Below, in pieces: positions 19,326 through 27,728 of a DNA stretch of 64,000 nt. Within the stretch, counting starts at the first letter, position 1, and every line of letters starts with the position of its first letter. Under the pieces are notes generated by a model, which saw only the letters and a program-made list of their open reading frames with translations, searched no databases and was not told where the DNA came from. The stretch spans positions 248,001 to 312,000 of the forward strand of contig JAVBRO010000001.1 of NCBI GenBank assembly GCA_031547885.1. Reading direction: 5' to 3'. The DNA is from UBA940 sp031547885 (GTDB lineage: Bacteria; Bacteroidota; Bacteroidia; Bacteroidales; Rikenellaceae). The translations under genes were made by a program, and so were the position numbers.

Positions 19326-20435
19326 ATGCATATGAAAAAGTCAATAATATATCTTACAGCAATTCTTCTTGCCGGCACCTCCTGCTGCGGCACGACAGAC
19401 GGCGGAGAGGCATCCCGCTGGTCTGAAGAGCGTGCCAACGAATGGTATTATTCACAGGAGTGGCCCGTGGGGTTCAATTACGTTGCGGCGACCGCCATCA
19501 ACCAGTTCGAAATGTGGCAGGCCGAGTCGTTCGACCCCGCTACCATCGATCATGAAATGGGGCTTGCCCAGGGGCTGGGCTTCAACACGGTCAGGATATT
19601 CCTTCACGACATGGTGTGGGAAGCCGATCCCGAGGGGTTCAAACGGAGGCTCGGCGAGTTCCTGGGCATCTGCGAGAACCACGGACTGAAGGCCATCGTG
19701 ACGTTCTTCACCAACGGAGGCCGTTTCGAAAAACCGAAACTGGGCAAACAGCCCGAATCCATACAGGGGATCCATAACTCGCAGTGGATACAGAGTCCCG
19801 GCGCACAGTCGGTCAACGATCCGGCTGCCTGGCCGAGGCTCGAAAGATACGTCAAGGACGTTATGACTTCCTTCAAGGACGACAGCCGCATCCTTTTCTG
19901 GTGCCTGTACAACGAGCCGGAGAACTTCAAGCAGGGTGCCCAGAGCCTTCCGCTTCTCCGCGAGGTGTTCAGGTGGGCACGCGAGGTCGATCCGTCGCAA
20001 CCGCTCTCATCCCCGATATGGACATGCCCCGGACTGCACGAGACCCGCAGCAACTTCCCCATAATCAGCTTTCTCGGGGAGAACTGCGACATCATGACCT
20101 TCCACTGCTACAACGGCCCCGAAGAGTTGGAAACCTTCATCTCTTTCATGAAGCAGTTCAACCGGCCGATGGTCTGCCAGGAATACATGGGCCGTCCGCG
20201 CTCGACGTTCGAAGATGCCATGCCGATCCTTAAAAGGGAGAACGCGGGCGCGATCAGCTGGGGCCTCACGGCGGGCAAATGCAACTTCAATCTACAGTGG
20301 TCCAGCAAGGCCGGCGATCCCGAGCCTGAAGTCTGGTTCCACGATATTTACCGTCTCGACGGAACGGTGTACGACCAGCAAGAGGTCGACTTCATCCGCT
20401 CCATGACTGCCGACAAAAAAATGAATAAATATTAA
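19326..20435 (+). CDS. GH5-like (clan GH-A) glycoside hydrolase lipoprotein
   Basis: 369-residue lipoprotein (lipobox near GTSC, Cys20 or Cys21) with a TIM-barrel hydrolase of the cellulase type. Glu197 in the CLYNEPE motif is the expected acid/base and Glu286 in VCQEYMGR the expected nucleophile, the standard pair of clan GH-A retaining enzymes. Blocks such as GFNTVRIFLHDMVWE and GLKAIVTFF support the fold. Relatives are often labelled 1,4-beta-xylanase, but the specificity cannot be read from the sequence. A start at the third codon (ATG at 19332) is equally possible. It sits between SusD and the propeller enzyme, so it probably cleaves the same polysaccharide at the cell surface. Confidence 0.8.
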   Translation: MHMKKSIIYLTAILLAGTSCCGTTDGGEASRWSEERANEWYYSQEWPVGFNYVAATAINQFEMWQAESFDPATIDHEMGLAQGLGFNTVRIFLHDMVWEADPEGFKRRLGEFLGICENHGLKAIVTFFTNGGRFEKPKLGKQPESIQGIHNSQWIQSPGAQSVNDPAAWPRLERYVKDVMTSFKDDSRILFWCLYNEPENFKQGAQSLPLLREVFRWAREVDPSQPLSSPIWTCPGLHETRSNFPIISFLGENCDIMTFHCYNGPEELETFISFMKQFNRPMVCQEYMGRPRSTFEDAMPILKRENAGAISWGLTAGKCNFNLQWSSKAGDPEPEVWFHDIYRLDGTVYDQQEVDFIRSMTADKKMNKY

Positions 20436-20447
20436 ACGAACGCCGCT

Positions 20448-22340
20448 ATGGGCACAATAAAATTCGCAAAACACCTATTATTCCTTTCGCTGGCATTGGG
20501 TCTGGCAGGGTGCACAAAGGCGCCTGAGCATAAATACCTCAATCCCAAGCCGGGGTCCGGAGAGGATTCGGAACCGGTCGAAACGGACATATCATCCATC
20601 CATAACCTGAATAAGGCTCAGGGTTACCTGAACTCCCACGGGACCGAGTGGCAGAACAGCTCGGTCGAGATGGACTTCCGCTCGTTCAAAACGCTGGAAA
20701 GCCCCCTGCTTTCCGCGGTCAACGCCCTCTATCCACGCATCAAGGTTCTGAAAGACGGAACGTTCCTGCTCATATACCAGCAGGGCCCATCCGCCCACGA
20801 CGTCTACTATGCGCGGAGCAACAACCTCGTTACATGGCAGAATGCGACCGAGCAGCTCTTCGCGAAGACCGACATGAACCAATATGAGAGTTCTACGGCC
20901 GACCGGGTGCTCTTCTCGTCGCCCGACGCCATAGTGCTTGCAAACGGCGACGTCCTGGCATTCGCCGCCTTCCGCCTCAACGCAGGCTACCGGCTGAACC
21001 CCCTGAACAACGGCATCATGATGCGCCGTTCGACAGACAACGGCAAAACATGGAGCGATACCGAAGTCATATACCGCGGCACCAACTGGGAGCCCTCGGC
21101 TCTGCAGCTTTCCAGCGGCGAAGTACATGTCTACTTTACCAGCTCCGATCCCGACAAGGGCGATTCGGGCACGGCCCTGCTGCGCTCGACCGACAACGGC
21201 GAGACCTGGACCAGCGTCGGCAAGATCATCCGCCAGTATGCGGGAGAGGCGGCGGACGGATCGGGAGACCCGATCTACACCGACCAGATGCCGGTGGCCA
21301 TCCAGCTCAACGGTTCGAACCGCATAGCCGTCGCATTCGAGTCGCGTTTCGGACGGACCGGCACCTCGTCGGACCAGTACCACCTGGGCATGGCCTATTC
21401 GTCCGACAACTGGGAAGCCGGCGGACTTACCGGTACCGAAGTGGGGCCGGAAGAGAGGCAGGACAATCTTTTCAAGAACCAGGCGGCCCCCTATCTGCGG
21501 CAGTTCCGCTCGGGCGAGACGCTCCATTCATGCAATATCAGCAGCGTATTCAACCTGAGAATCGGCGACTCGAAGGCTTATGAATTCGGCGAACCGGCCC
21601 CGGCATTCCCCGGCAAGGGTTACTGGGGATCCGTCGAGATCATCAACGACCACACATTCGTGGGGGTATTCCCGGCGACTTTCACGGCGTCTGACGACAC
21701 CGCCGCCGCACGTATCCAGATCGCCAAATTCGTTCTCAACCACCGCATCAACGCCTCCGCCTTCACTCCGCCGATGGTCGGCAGCAGCACCGGATGGAAA
21801 GAGGTGAACGACGCGCTCTTCATCGGAAGCCTTTCGCAGGCCCAGGCCGCTTTCCGTTTTGCCTACGACGCAAATAATTTCTACTGCCTGGTCGAGCGCC
21901 TCGACAGGAACCTCACCAAAGAGGACGGCATCGAATTGATGATCCAAAGCGGCAACGTCACCGGCGACCCGCTGGTGCTGAAGTTCACTCCCGACGTCGA
22001 AAAAGGGACCATCAAATGCAACAATGACGGTGTCACTTTCAAGACGACCGTGAACGGCACGTTCGACGACACGGCCAACGACGACGGCTACGTCATCGAG
22101 ATAGCCATTCCGCGCAGCATGATCACCGTGGCGATGGACCGCGTCCTGTTCAATGCCGTCATGACCGATGCCGCCGGAAGCGACACTTTCTCGGGCCTCA
22201 CCGCTTCCAACTACGTAAAATGGCTGGTGGTCGAGCTGAAAGTGCCGTCCGAGCCGGAACCCGAACCCGATCCGGGCGATATGGATAACGGCCAGGGTCC
22301 GCAGTGGAACGAAGGCGACGAAACAAATCCGTGGAAATAA
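20448..22340 (+). CDS. Sialidase/GH93-like six-bladed propeller with C-terminal CBM9-like domain
   Basis: 630-residue lipoprotein (lipobox LAGC, Cys22). The propeller (about residues 60-430) has two clear Asp boxes, STDNGKTWS near 193 and STDNGETWT near 245. It also has the segments YPRIKVLKDGTF, NWEPSALQL and YTDQMPVAIQL, whose order recalls exo-arabinanase family GH93 as much as sialidase GH33. The usual GH33 arginine triad is not obvious. From about 440 to 605 a CBM9/DOMON-like module follows (DALFIGSL, LVERLDRNLTKEDGIELMI), ending in an acidic, proline-rich tail. It is a paralogue of the protein at 27729. The substrate is undetermined; an exo-acting role on side chains is inferred. Confidence 0.7.
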   Translation: MGTIKFAKHLLFLSLALGLAGCTKAPEHKYLNPKPGSGEDSEPVETDISSIHNLNKAQGYLNSHGTEWQNSSVEMDFRSFKTLESPLLSAVNALYPRIKVLKDGTFLLIYQQGPSAHDVYYARSNNLVTWQNATEQLFAKTDMNQYESSTADRVLFSSPDAIVLANGDVLAFAAFRLNAGYRLNPLNNGIMMRRSTDNGKTWSDTEVIYRGTNWEPSALQLSSGEVHVYFTSSDPDKGDSGTALLRSTDNGETWTSVGKIIRQYAGEAADGSGDPIYTDQMPVAIQLNGSNRIAVAFESRFGRTGTSSDQYHLGMAYSSDNWEAGGLTGTEVGPEERQDNLFKNQAAPYLRQFRSGETLHSCNISSVFNLRIGDSKAYEFGEPAPAFPGKGYWGSVEIINDHTFVGVFPATFTASDDTAAARIQIAKFVLNHRINASAFTPPMVGSSTGWKEVNDALFIGSLSQAQAAFRFAYDANNFYCLVERLDRNLTKEDGIELMIQSGNVTGDPLVLKFTPDVEKGTIKCNNDGVTFKTTVNGTFDDTANDDGYVIEIAIPRSMITVAMDRVLFNAVMTDAAGSDTFSGLTASNYVKWLVVELKVPSEPEPEPDPGDMDNGQGPQWNEGDETNPWK

Positions 22341-22371
22341 TGACAGTTAATAACCTTAAAATCAGATAACA

Positions 22372-24306
22372 GTGAGAACATATCACATACCAGCGATCGT
22401 TCTGGCCGCAGCATTCATCCTCGGCGGATGTTCGCGCAGCGAGGAGCCGGAAACAGGCCCGGGTCAGAAAGACAAGACGGACGATCCCGCAGCAGTGATC
22501 GCCCTGATAGAAGAGACGACGCGCACCACGCTCGACATGTCGCGCAACGTTGTGTGGAGCCCCGGCGACGAAATAAGGATATTCGGCGCTTCGGCGGCCA
22601 CGGGAAAGAACTACAAGACCGCTTCCAAAAACACGCGTACGGGGATATTCACACCGGTAGACGCAATCAACACCGTTGACGACGAAACCCGTTATGCCGT
22701 CTATCCGGCTTCGGCCGCCGCGGCTTCGACGCTTACGGGCTCGACGCTCGAAGTCGACCTGGCGGGACTCGCAGCACAGCCTTACGTGCAGGCACTCGGA
22801 GCAGGCGCCGATATTTCGCCGGTGCCGATGGTGGCGGCGTCGCAGGACAACAGCTTCACGTTCAAGAACATTTGCGGCGGGATCCAGCTCCTGCTCAACG
22901 ACTATCAGGCTCTCGGAATAAAGGTCAAGTCGGTGGCGGTAACGGCAAAAGGCAATGAACAGGTAGCCGGGAAAGTATCGGTGGACGCTTCGACCGGCGC
23001 ATTCAGCCTCAGCAAAACCGGCACTCTGAACTCTGTCACCATAAACTGCGGCGACGGGGCCAATATCTCGTCGGGCGGCAGTCTGACAAAACCGACAGGG
23101 TTCATCGCTTTCCTTCCTGCGGGCGAATACACCGACGGGTTCAGCTTCGCCGTCACCGACACCGAAGGAAGGTGCTACAGGGTCGAAACAAAGCAGGCCG
23201 TGACCGTCGCGGCCGGGGTCGTCACTCCGCTGCACTCCCTGCCCCTGACTATCTACTACGGCACCGCGAACTGCTATCTCTCCCCGGCCGCAGCAGGAGA
23301 TGTAACCATCGACGTTACCCCCTACTATACTTTCAGCGAAACCTACGTACATGAGAACCTGAAATGCGTCAACTCGGCAGAACAGACCGTAGGTGCGGCG
23401 ACCAAAGCCAAAATCGTATGGCAGCAGGTCGAAACCGCCTCGACGGGCGACGTGGTATCCAACCCGACCATCACCGGCACTACGCTGAAAGTTACTAAAA
23501 CCGGAAAAGCGGGCAATGCCGTGGTGGCGATATGCGACGCTGCGGACAACATATTGTGGTCGTATCACGTGTGGGTCTCCGCGGTCAGCGACGTAACATA
23601 CACCAACACTCCAAAGGGTACTTTCAAGATGATGGACCGCCACCTGGGAGCGACTTCCACTACCGCGAAAGACCGCAACGCATACGGCCTGTTCTACCAA
23701 TGGGGACGCAAAGATCCGATGGCCCGAAATCTGACCGCTCCGTATCCTGCTGCAGGAAACACCCCGACATACGGCAACGACCCCAGCCCGCACCAGAAGA
23801 GCGTGGCGGCAGATGCCTCGAACGGGACCATCGCCTGGGCCAACGGCCATCCCGACACCCGCCTGCTGTCGGCCGCCGACTGGTATATGGGTGCGGGCGG
23901 CAACGACCTGCTGTGGGGCTGGATCGACGCCAACAGCGGTGTGAAAACCGTCTACGATCCGTGTCCCGCAGGTTACCGCGTGGGCGATTACAACTGTTTC
24001 GCCGAACTTATCCCTGAAACGTCTGCCCTCTGCAACGCCCAGTACGGCCACATGATGACGGTCGACGGCACAGGCGGCACGACAAAGTCCTATTATCCGA
24101 CAGGCGGGTATCTGACCCAGAACATAGATTTCATGCAGTATATGGAGTACCGCGGTTATATATGGAACAACCAGCCCGCCACGGGACCGAACGGTACGGA
24201 CGCCGCCTATCCGAACCGCTTCATGTACAACAACGCAGGTATAACCAAGGTAAAAGGCGAATACCGCGCCGCAGGTATGTCCGTGCGCTGCGTGAAGGTC
24301 GAATAA
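22372..24306 (+). CDS. Fimbrillin-family lipoprotein with C-terminal FISUMP-like domain
   Basis: 644-residue lipoprotein starting at GTG, because no ATG lies nearby and the signal peptide MRTYHIPAIVLAAAFILGGC begins there (Cys20 lipidated). The first half has fimbrillin/Mfa-type features: TTRTTLD near the N-terminus, WSPGDEIRIFG, YAVYPAS, FTFKNICGGIQLLL and GFIAFLPAGEY. The second half has MMDRHLGATS, GLFYQWGRKDPM, VYDPCPAGYRV and the terminal MSVRCVKVE, matching the FISUMP-type domain. Such fusions occur as extra surface lipoproteins in polysaccharide utilisation loci, probably for glycan binding rather than fimbriae. Function is inferred from position in the operon. Confidence 0.75.
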   Translation: MRTYHIPAIVLAAAFILGGCSRSEEPETGPGQKDKTDDPAAVIALIEETTRTTLDMSRNVVWSPGDEIRIFGASAATGKNYKTASKNTRTGIFTPVDAINTVDDETRYAVYPASAAAASTLTGSTLEVDLAGLAAQPYVQALGAGADISPVPMVAASQDNSFTFKNICGGIQLLLNDYQALGIKVKSVAVTAKGNEQVAGKVSVDASTGAFSLSKTGTLNSVTINCGDGANISSGGSLTKPTGFIAFLPAGEYTDGFSFAVTDTEGRCYRVETKQAVTVAAGVVTPLHSLPLTIYYGTANCYLSPAAAGDVTIDVTPYYTFSETYVHENLKCVNSAEQTVGAATKAKIVWQQVETASTGDVVSNPTITGTTLKVTKTGKAGNAVVAICDAADNILWSYHVWVSAVSDVTYTNTPKGTFKMMDRHLGATSTTAKDRNAYGLFYQWGRKDPMARNLTAPYPAAGNTPTYGNDPSPHQKSVAADASNGTIAWANGHPDTRLLSAADWYMGAGGNDLLWGWIDANSGVKTVYDPCPAGYRVGDYNCFAELIPETSALCNAQYGHMMTVDGTGGTTKSYYPTGGYLTQNIDFMQYMEYRGYIWNNQPATGPNGTDAAYPNRFMYNNAGITKVKGEYRAAGMSVRCVKVE

Positions 24307-24336
24307 ATCTCAGCCATAAAAAATTATAACAAGGTA

Positions 24337-27300
24337 ATGAAAAGAACAAAATTAGTACTGCTTACTACAATTTTTTCGCTCCTGGGCTGCACTCTCGCGG
24401 CCCAGAGCGGGGAAGCTAAAATATGGGAAGGGACGCTCGAGATGCCCACATACCGTGTGAATCCTCCGGAAAAGGCCCCGTTCTTCTCGCGGGATTTCGC
24501 ATACCAGAGGGCAAAACGCGGGGTGTACCCCTATGCGATGGACGACAACCCCACCTACACGAGGGTCGACAGCGTGCATAAGGCGCTCTTCCTCGAGAAC
24601 GATTACATAGAGATGTGCGTACTGCCGGGCATCGGCGGGCGCCTGCTGTATGCCATAGACAAGACCAACGGCTACGACATCTTCTACCATCAGCACGTTA
24701 TCAAGCCCGCCAATGTGGGTATGCTGGGGGCGTGGATATCCGGCGGTGTCGAGTGGAACGTCTTTCACCACCACAGGGCCTCGTCGCAGCTCCCGGTCGA
24801 CTACAAGCTGGTGGAGAACGCCGACGGCAGCAAGACGATCTGGGTGGGCGAAGTCGAACCGCGCCAGCGGATGTCGTGGGCGATAGGCATGACCCTCTAT
24901 CCCGACAAATCGTACATCGAGATCACGGGCCGCCTCATCAACAACACGGCGGACCGCAATTCGATCCTCTACTGGTCGAACGTCGCCACCCACGCCAACA
25001 AGGATTATCAGATCATCTTCCCTGAGAACACCGACTTCGGCGTCTACCACGCGAAGAACGACTTCGTCCGCTGGCCGGTCTCCGACGCACCTTACCTCGG
25101 GATCGACGAATACAAAAAGGGTATCGACGTCAGCTGGTGGAAGAACCTGCCCGCTTCGACATCCATCTTCGTCAACGACCTGCAGGACGATTTCATCGGG
25201 GGATACGACCACGGCAAACGGGCGGGGACTATGCTTGTGGGCAACCACAACATCAACAAAGGTGGAAAATTCTGGCTGTGGGGTCCAAAGGCTTACGGCC
25301 ATATGTGGGAGTGCGTTTCGCTGACCGACAACGACGGCCCCTACGTGGAGCTGATGACGGCCGCCTATTCGGACAACCAGCCCGACTACTGCTGGCTCAA
25401 CCCCTACGAAGTGAAGGAGTTCACCAGCTACTGGTACGGCATCCGCGACCTGAACATCGTGAACCGCGGCAACCGTTTCGCCACGCTTAACATGGACATC
25501 AAGCCGAAAGGCAAGGTTTTCCTGGCTGCGAACGTGACCGAAGTGCGCAAAGGCGCTCGGATCACGGTGACCGGAAAGGATGGAAAGAAACTCTATGAAA
25601 CCGCCGCCGATATCGCTCCCGACAAACCTTTCGCCGCGGAGATCACCGTCGCGCAGAGCGAACTCGCCGATCCGGCCGAGGTCAAAATGACGCTCTGCGC
25701 CGCCGACGGACAGGAACTCCTCACCTACGGCCCGTACAGGAAAGACCCGTCGAAGCCTTATCCCGAGACCGTCAAGCCGCCCCGGAAGCCCGCCGAAATA
25801 GATAATCAGGAAGAACTCTACTACACAGGCATGCGCAACCTGCAGTTCCACCAGGCGCACGTCGAGGCTACGGACTATTTCCTCGAGGCTTTGCGGCGCG
25901 ATCCGGGCGACGTGAGGTGCAACACCCAGATGGGCATTTACTACCGCATGAACGGCGACTACGCGAAAGCCGCGCAGTACCTCCGCCGTTCACTGGTAAG
26001 GCAGACCCACGATTACACCCGCCCCACGGACGCCGAAGCAATGTACAATATGGGGCTCATCCTGAAGGCCGAGGGTAAATACGACGACGCCATAGACACG
26101 CTCTACCGTTCCGCCTGGGACTACGCCTACGCTTCGCCCTCGTATTTCCAGCTGGCGCAGATATCGGCGCAGAGAAGGGATATAGCATCCGCCAAACAGC
26201 AGGTCGATATGGCGATCCGTTATAACGGGATGAATTTCGAGGCCAAAAACCTTCTCGCGACAATCCTACGCCACGAGGGCGATACGGAAAAGGCTAAGGC
26301 GCTCGTCCGCGAGGTCCTGTCTATGGACCCGATCGAACATTATGCAACTTACGAACTCGTACTGGCGGGAGAGAAACCGGCCGCCGAATTCAAGGCCCTG
26401 CTGCGCGACTACCCCGAATCGTACATCGAATTGGCGCTCTGCTACGGCCGGAACGGCGCGCACAAAGAGGCCAAAAAGCTTCTCGAGACGGCCGATGCGA
26501 TCGAACCGTATCCGACGGTTAAATACTATCTGGGCTATATGGCCGACCTCGAAGGCGACAAGCCCGCCGCGGCAAAGTATTTTAAAGACGCTGAAAGCAT
26601 GAGCACGGACTACTGCTTCCCGTTCAGGCTCGAGACGATAACCGTGTACAAAAAGGCGCTCGAATACAATCCGCAGAGTTACGTTACCTATTATTATCTG
26701 GGCAACCTGCTCTTCGACAAACAGCCCGCCGCCGCAATGGACGCATGGACCAAGGGCCTCGCAATAAATAAAGAATACGCAATGGCGCAGCGCAATATGG
26801 GATGGGGACACCGCTTCTTCACGCAGGACCTCGGCAAGTCGATCGCTTACTACGAGGATGCTGTCAAATATGACAAGACCGGCTCGGCGCTGTTCCTTGC
26901 CGAGCTAGACGAAGTTTACGAACTGACCAACGCCCCCCTTCTGAAGCGGTACGAAATGCTGACGGGGCATCACGACCGGGCCGTGAAACGCTACGACTCG
27001 ATGGTGCGCGAGATCCGCATGATGATCCTGCAGGGCGAGTTCGACGAGGCGCTGGATATCCTGCTGAACAACTTCTTCAGCCGCCGCGAAGGGATCGAAG
27101 ACCTCCACGATATCTATGTGGACGCCTGCCTCCTTGCCGGACTGCGGGCGATGGAAAAGAACGATCCCGCCGGGGCAGTTAAATATTTCCTGATGGCGGA
27201 CGAGTATCCCGAAATGCATTTCTATGCAAGGGTCGAATATTATGCGCGCAACTCGCAGATATACTACCTGACGGGACTGGCCTACGAAAAGAGCGGCAAT

Positions 27301-27660
27301 AAATCGTCCGCACGCAAGTATTACAAAATGGCAGTCGACAACGCAGTAAAGAACAGCGACTTCAACTACGAGAGATCGCTCGCCATGCTGAAACTGGACC
27401 CGAAAGCGAACGTCAGGGCGGTGTACGAAGCGCTCGTTGAGAAGGGCAAAGCGGACGTCACAGACTACGTCGAAAGGTTCTTCGTATCTTTCGGCTACGG
27501 GGAGTATCCGCAGAGCGTGAACAGCCGCGCATACTATACCGCGGGAGTCGGCTATATGGCGCTTGGCGACAAGGCCCGCGCCGACGAATATTTCAACAAG
27601 GCCCTCGGACAGAGGAACGACAATGTCTGGGCCAACTACTATCTCGGAAACATTAAATAA
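24337..27660 (+). CDS. DUF5107 protein with long TPR array
   Basis: 1107-residue secreted protein (signal peptide to about LAAQ, residue 22). Residues about 30-330 match DUF5107, with LENDYIEMCVLPGIGGRLL, ISGGVEWNVFHHH and EITGRLINNTADRNSILYW, a pattern recalling the galactose-mutarotase-like beta-sandwich. From about residue 489 to the end it is a chain of tetratricopeptide repeats, for example FHQAHVEATDYFLEALRRDP and MYNMGLILKAEGKYDDA. No characterised function is known to me. The conserved His/Glu-rich sandwich could hold a catalytic or sugar-binding site. The gene is inside the HTCS operon (30 nt after the fimbrillin-like gene) and is followed by an internal terminator-like hairpin. Confidence 0.75.
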   Translation: MKRTKLVLLTTIFSLLGCTLAAQSGEAKIWEGTLEMPTYRVNPPEKAPFFSRDFAYQRAKRGVYPYAMDDNPTYTRVDSVHKALFLENDYIEMCVLPGIGGRLLYAIDKTNGYDIFYHQHVIKPANVGMLGAWISGGVEWNVFHHHRASSQLPVDYKLVENADGSKTIWVGEVEPRQRMSWAIGMTLYPDKSYIEITGRLINNTADRNSILYWSNVATHANKDYQIIFPENTDFGVYHAKNDFVRWPVSDAPYLGIDEYKKGIDVSWWKNLPASTSIFVNDLQDDFIGGYDHGKRAGTMLVGNHNINKGGKFWLWGPKAYGHMWECVSLTDNDGPYVELMTAAYSDNQPDYCWLNPYEVKEFTSYWYGIRDLNIVNRGNRFATLNMDIKPKGKVFLAANVTEVRKGARITVTGKDGKKLYETAADIAPDKPFAAEITVAQSELADPAEVKMTLCAADGQELLTYGPYRKDPSKPYPETVKPPRKPAEIDNQEELYYTGMRNLQFHQAHVEATDYFLEALRRDPGDVRCNTQMGIYYRMNGDYAKAAQYLRRSLVRQTHDYTRPTDAEAMYNMGLILKAEGKYDDAIDTLYRSAWDYAYASPSYFQLAQISAQRRDIASAKQQVDMAIRYNGMNFEAKNLLATILRHEGDTEKAKALVREVLSMDPIEHYATYELVLAGEKPAAEFKALLRDYPESYIELALCYGRNGAHKEAKKLLETADAIEPYPTVKYYLGYMADLEGDKPAAAKYFKDAESMSTDYCFPFRLETITVYKKALEYNPQSYVTYYYLGNLLFDKQPAAAMDAWTKGLAINKEYAMAQRNMGWGHRFFTQDLGKSIAYYEDAVKYDKTGSALFLAELDEVYELTNAPLLKRYEMLTGHHDRAVKRYDSMVREIRMMILQGEFDEALDILLNNFFSRREGIEDLHDIYVDACLLAGLRAMEKNDPAGAVKYFLMADEYPEMHFYARVEYYARNSQIYYLTGLAYEKSGNKSSARKYYKMAVDNAVKNSDFNYERSLAMLKLDPKANVRAVYEALVEKGKADVTDYVERFFVSFGYGEYPQSVNSRAYYTAGVGYMALGDKARADEYFNKALGQRNDNVWANYYLGNIK

Positions 27661-27672
27661 CTATTTTTACAT

Positions 27673-27711
27673 GGGGACGGCGGATGGACCGGATTTCCGC
27701 CGCCCCTTTTT
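27673..27711 (+). terminator. Internal terminator or attenuator in the HTCS operon
   Basis: A GC-rich stem of about 11 bp with one bulged A (from 27673) is followed by TTTTT. It lies between the DUF5107 stop and the ATG at 27729, with no evident new promoter behind it. Expression of the last gene therefore depends on read-through. Confidence 0.7.
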
Positions 27712-27728
27712 CACAAACAAGCCTGCCC

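Noticed and set aside
22198..24051. 617-codon - strand open frame opposite the fimbrillin-like gene
   Set aside because: Antisense shadow of a gene with a proper lipoprotein signal and domains; it also runs into the neighbouring operon gene.
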